Positions 4,727-7,171 of a stretch of DNA of 7,171 bases are shown here, one piece after another. The notes beneath the pieces were generated by a model, which worked only from the letters and a program-made list of their open reading frames with translations, had not been told where the DNA came from and ran no database searches. Both the position numbers and the translations under genes were made by a program. Source of the stretch: Candidatus Apopatosoma intestinale (lineage in GTDB: Bacteria; Bacillota; Clostridia; Oscillospirales; CAG-272); NCBI GenBank assembly GCA_018064545.1, contig JAGHUY010000299.1, forward strand, positions 1 through 7,171. The letters run 5' to 3'. Position 1 is the first letter of the stretch. Each line of letters starts with the position of its first letter.

Positions 4727-6388
4727 TTAAAAAAGTCCTTGGATTTTTCCGTTTTCATCCACGGTAATGGCTTCTGCCGCCGGTACTTTCGGAAGTCCGG
4801 GCATCGTCATGATGTCACCGGTCAGCACGACGACAAAACCCGCTCCGGCGGAGACGCGGACGTTTCGCACCGTCACTGAAAAGCCGCTCGGTGCGCCGAG
4901 TTTTTTCGGATCATCGGAAAAACTGTACTGCGTTTTGGCGATGCAGACGGGGAAATCCCCGAAACCGAGTTCTTCCAGCGAGGCAATCTCTTTTTCCGCT
5001 TGCGCGGTGAACTGAACACGGTCGCCGCCGTAAACGCGGGTGACGACGCTTTCAATCTTTTTCGTAAGAGAAGCGGAGGCCTCATAGCAGAAGGAAAAAT
5101 CGTTCTTTTCTTCGCAAAGCCGGACGACCTCTTCCGCCAGCTCCGTCCCGCCCTTGCCGCCGTCCGCCCATACGGTGGAGAGTACGGCGTTTACGCCGAG
5201 TTCTTTGCAGTGGCGCATCACCAGCCCGATTTCGGCATCCGTATCGGTGGGAAAACGATTCAGCGCGACAACGCCCGGCAGATGATAGACGTCCTTGATG
5301 TTGGCGATGTGGCGAAGCAGATTGGGAAGTCCTTTTTCCAATGCTTCAAGATTTTCTTCTTTCAGTTCGGTTTTGGCAAGCCCGCCGTGCATTTTGAGCG
5401 CCCGCACGGTCGCGACGATGACGACAGCATCGGGGCGGAGCCCGGCTTCCCGGCATTTGATGTCCAGAAACTTTTCGGCACCGAGATCGGCACCGAAGCC
5501 CGCTTCCGTGACGGTGTAATCAGCGAGGCGCATGGCCATTTTCGTCGCCACTACGGAATTGCACCCGTGTGCGATGTTGGCAAACGGTCCTCCGTGGACG
5601 AGCGCGGGCGTGCCTTCGAGTGTCTGCACCAAATTGGGACGGAACGCATCGGCAAGCAGTGCCGTCATGGCTCCGGCGGCGTGCAGATCATCTGCCGTTA
5701 CGGGCTTTCCGTCGTAGGTATAGGCGACGATGATACGGGAAAGGCGCGCTTTCAAATCGGAAAGAGAGTCGGCGAGGCAGAACACAGCCATCACCTCGGA
5801 GGCGACAGTAATATCAAATCCGTCCTCCCGCGGGACGCCGTTCGTCCGTCCACCCAGTCCGTCGGTAACAAAGCGGAGCTGTCGGTCGTTCATATCGACG
5901 CACCGTTTCCATGTGATACGGCGCGGGTCAATGTTCAGAGGATTTCCCTGATAAATGGAATTGTCGAGCATGGCGGCGAGCAGATTATTTGACGCGCCGA
6001 TGGCGTGTAGATCGCCGGTAAAATGGAGATTGATCTCCTCCATGGGCGCCACTTGCGCGTGACCGCCGCCGGTGGCACCGCCCTTGATGCCGAAAACGGG
6101 GCCGAGGGACGGTTCCCGCATGGCCACGATCGCATTCCGACCGATTCGCCGCATCGCGTCAGCCAGTCCGATGGTCGTCGTCGTTTTGCCCTCTCCGGCC
6201 GGGGTCGGCGTCATGGCTGTTACCAAAATCAACTTGCCTGGTGCTTTTCCGGGGACGGAAAGGTCCACTTTGGCCTTATACTTTCCATACGGCTCGAAGG
6301 ATTCTTCTCTGATTCCGGCGCGTTCGGCGATCTGCGCGATTGGAAGAAGCGGGACCGAGCGGGCAATGTCCAGATCACTTTGATACAC
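4727..6388 (-). CDS. fhs: Formate-tetrahydrofolate ligase
   Basis: This cytoplasmic enzyme uses ATP to join formate and tetrahydrofolate into 10-formyl-THF. It feeds one-carbon units to purine and formyl-Met synthesis, and in acetogens the methyl branch of the Wood-Ljungdahl pathway. At 553 residues it is full length (family about 550-560). Visible motifs are the ATP-binding [15 protein letters not shown] (61-75), EPSLGP (92-97), [11 protein letters not shown] (103-113) and [19 protein letters not shown] (125-143). The start is GTG (6386-6388), eight bases after GGAGG (6397-6401), and no ATG lies nearby in frame. It has its own near-consensus promoter and a strong terminator, so it is a single-gene unit divergent from aroE. 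No other acetogenesis genes are in the window, so that role is not shown. Confidence 0.98.
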   Translation of the reverse strand: MYQSDLDIARSVPLLPIAQIAERAGIREESFEPYGKYKAKVDLSVPGKAPGKLILVTAMTPTPAGEGKTTTTIGLADAMRRIGRNAIVAMREPSLGPVFGIKGGATGGGHAQVAPMEEINLHFTGDLHAIGASNNLLAAMLDNSIYQGNPLNIDPRRITWKRCVDMNDRQLRFVTDGLGGRTNGVPREDGFDITVASEVMAVFCLADSLSDLKARLSRIIVAYTYDGKPVTADDLHAAGAMTALLADAFRPNLVQTLEGTPALVHGGPFANIAHGCNSVVATKMAMRLADYTVTEAGFGADLGAEKFLDIKCREAGLRPDAVVIVATVRALKMHGGLAKTELKEENLEALEKGLPNLLRHIANIKDVYHLPGVVALNRFPTDTDAEIGLVMRHCKELGVNAVLSTVWADGGKGGTELAEEVVRLCEEKNDFSFCYEASASLTKKIESVVTRVYGGDRVQFTAQAEKEIASLEELGFGDFPVCIAKTQYSFSDDPKKLGAPSGFSVTVRNVRVSAGAGFVVVLTGDIMTMPGLPKVPAAEAITVDENGKIQGLF

Positions 6389-6415
6389 GATGGTTTCCTC
6401 CGTTCTTTTTTCTTC

Positions 6416-6444
6416 ATTCTATCCGTTTTTTTCTTCCGTGTCAA
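6416..6444 (-). promoter_or_regulatory. Promoter of fhs
   Basis: On the minus strand a perfect -35 box TTGACA (6439-6444) and a -10 box TAGAAT (6416-6421, 5 of 6) are separated by 17 bp. The start point would be near 6409, giving a leader of about 20 bases, which leaves no room for a riboswitch. High constitutive expression is likely. Confidence 0.85.
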
Positions 6445-6512
6445 GAAAAATGCGGGATTTGCGCCGTTTTCGTTCGGCATGAGGGCTTTTCGACCTTTTT
6501 TGCCTCTTTTTC

Positions 6513-6541
6513 TTGATTTTATTCTATCATAATGTTATACT
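6513..6541 (+). promoter_or_regulatory. Promoter of aroE
   Basis: TTGATT (6513-6518) and TATACT (6536-6541) are separated by 17 bp, with TG at 6533-6534 forming an extended -10. Transcription would start near 6548, about 20 bases before the ATG. It is back to back with the fhs promoter, and the two -35 boxes are about 70 bp apart. Confidence 0.8.
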
Positions 6542-6568
6542 GTGAATATAGAAAGGGGAGGTGTTCGC

Positions 6569-7171
6569 ATGCACGCGTTCGGCTTGATCGGCAAGAAACT
6601 GGGGCACAGTTTTTCCGCGCAGATTCACGCGCTGCTCGATACCTATCCTTACTCTCTGATCGAATTGGAAGCGGAAGAGAGCATTTCCGCTTTTCTGCGT
6701 GATACGACGCTTGACGGCTTCAACGTGACCGTCCCCTACAAAAAAGCGATTTTGCCGTTTTGCTCGGCTCTTTCCGACACGGCGGCGCGAGTGGGAGCCG
6801 TCAATACCGTTCTGCGGACGAAAGACGGTTTTTTCGGTGACAATACCGACGTGTTCGGTTTTTCTTTTCTTTTGGAAAAAAGCGGATGCAACGTGTCACG
6901 CGAAAAGTTCCTTGTCATCGGATCGGGCGGGGTCTCCGCGGCCGTGCGGTGTGTTTTGGAAACCGCGGGCGCATCCTTTGCGGTGTTATCCCATGCGGAA
7001 AACAACCCTGACGGTATCAAGCACTATCGGGATGCCACCGCGCTGATTCAGGCGACCCCGGTCGGAATGTATCCGGATACCGGCGTCTCCCCCGTCTCGC
7101 TTTCGGATTTCCCTCATTGCCGCGCCGTCATCGATCTGATCGCCAATCCCGCGAAAACGGCGCTCATGCTG
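6569..7171 (+). CDS. aroE: Shikimate dehydrogenase, cut by right edge
   Basis: This cytoplasmic enzyme reduces 3-dehydroshikimate to shikimate with NAD(P)H in aromatic amino acid synthesis. The 201 visible residues cover the substrate domain and most of the nucleotide domain. Visible features are the shikimate-binding GHSFS (12-16, Ser14 and Ser16), NVTVPYKK (52-59) with catalytic Lys58, AVNTV (77-81), GDNTD (90-94) with catalytic Asp94, the Rossmann turn GSGGVSAA (118-125) and ATPVGMYP (162-169). ATG 6569 has GGGGAGG seven bases upstream. The segment between the Rossmann turn and ATPVGM is short, and SHAENN stands where many NADP-dependent AroE proteins have an NRT motif, so cofactor preference is uncertain. 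The last roughly 50-80 residues lie outside the window. A fused C-terminal domain cannot be ruled out. Confidence 0.93.
   Translation, partial: MHAFGLIGKKLGHSFSAQIHALLDTYPYSLIELEAEESISAFLRDTTLDGFNVTVPYKKAILPFCSALSDTAARVGAVNTVLRTKDGFFGDNTDVFGFSFLLEKSGCNVSREKFLVIGSGGVSAAVRCVLETAGASFAVLSHAENNPDGIKHYRDATALIQATPVGMYPDTGVSPVSLSDFPHCRAVIDLIANPAKTALML

Noticed and set aside
5000..5992. 330-codon plus frame opposite fhs
   Set aside because: It is the antisense shadow of a full-length, strongly conserved fhs.

Overview
The window looks like chromosome of a mid-GC, gut-type member of the Clostridia, probably close to Oscillospirales. The evidence is strong GGAGG ribosome sites before nearly every gene, use of TTG and GTG starts, Gram-positive promoters, an ECF vitamin-transporter S component, a formate-tetrahydrofolate ligase, a cytoplasmic fucosidase and hairpin-rich intergenic repeats. 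This placement is inferred from style and gene content, not from a marker gene.

Layout, left to right. Positions 1-197 hold the start of an unrecognised minus-strand gene with a TTG start, cut by the edge. Positions 198-707 are a 510-bp non-coding stretch full of short repeats and hairpins, and include the gapA terminator. gapA (glyceraldehyde-3-phosphate dehydrogenase, minus, 708-1739) is divergent from a GH29 alpha-L-fucosidase (plus, 1941-3197), and each has its own readable promoter. The fucosidase converges on an ECF S component (minus, 3234-4160), and a 17-bp-stem terminator lies between them. Positions 4161-4680 hold the long leader of the S-component gene: a promoter far upstream, a 276-bp MITE-like element bounded by TA and 23-bp inverted repeats, then a structured segment whose last hairpin can hide the ribosome-binding site. 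fhs (minus, 4727-6388) has a clear terminator and a near-consensus promoter. It is divergent from aroE (shikimate dehydrogenase, plus, 6569 to the right edge).

Most genes appear to be single transcription units with their own signals. gapA, fhs and aroE serve core metabolism (glycolysis, one-carbon/folate, aromatic synthesis), and the fucosidase suits growth on host or plant glycans. The S component resembles the FolT family and sits just downstream of the tetrahydrofolate-using fhs, so folate is a reasonable guess for its substrate but is unproven.

The most interesting part is 4161-4670. There a strong extended -10 promoter, a non-autonomous TA-flanked element and an RBS-sequestering hairpin are stacked ahead of a transporter gene, and I do not recognise the leader as any known riboswitch class. 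I saw no complete mobile element, CRISPR array, tRNA or rRNA, and no defence system.
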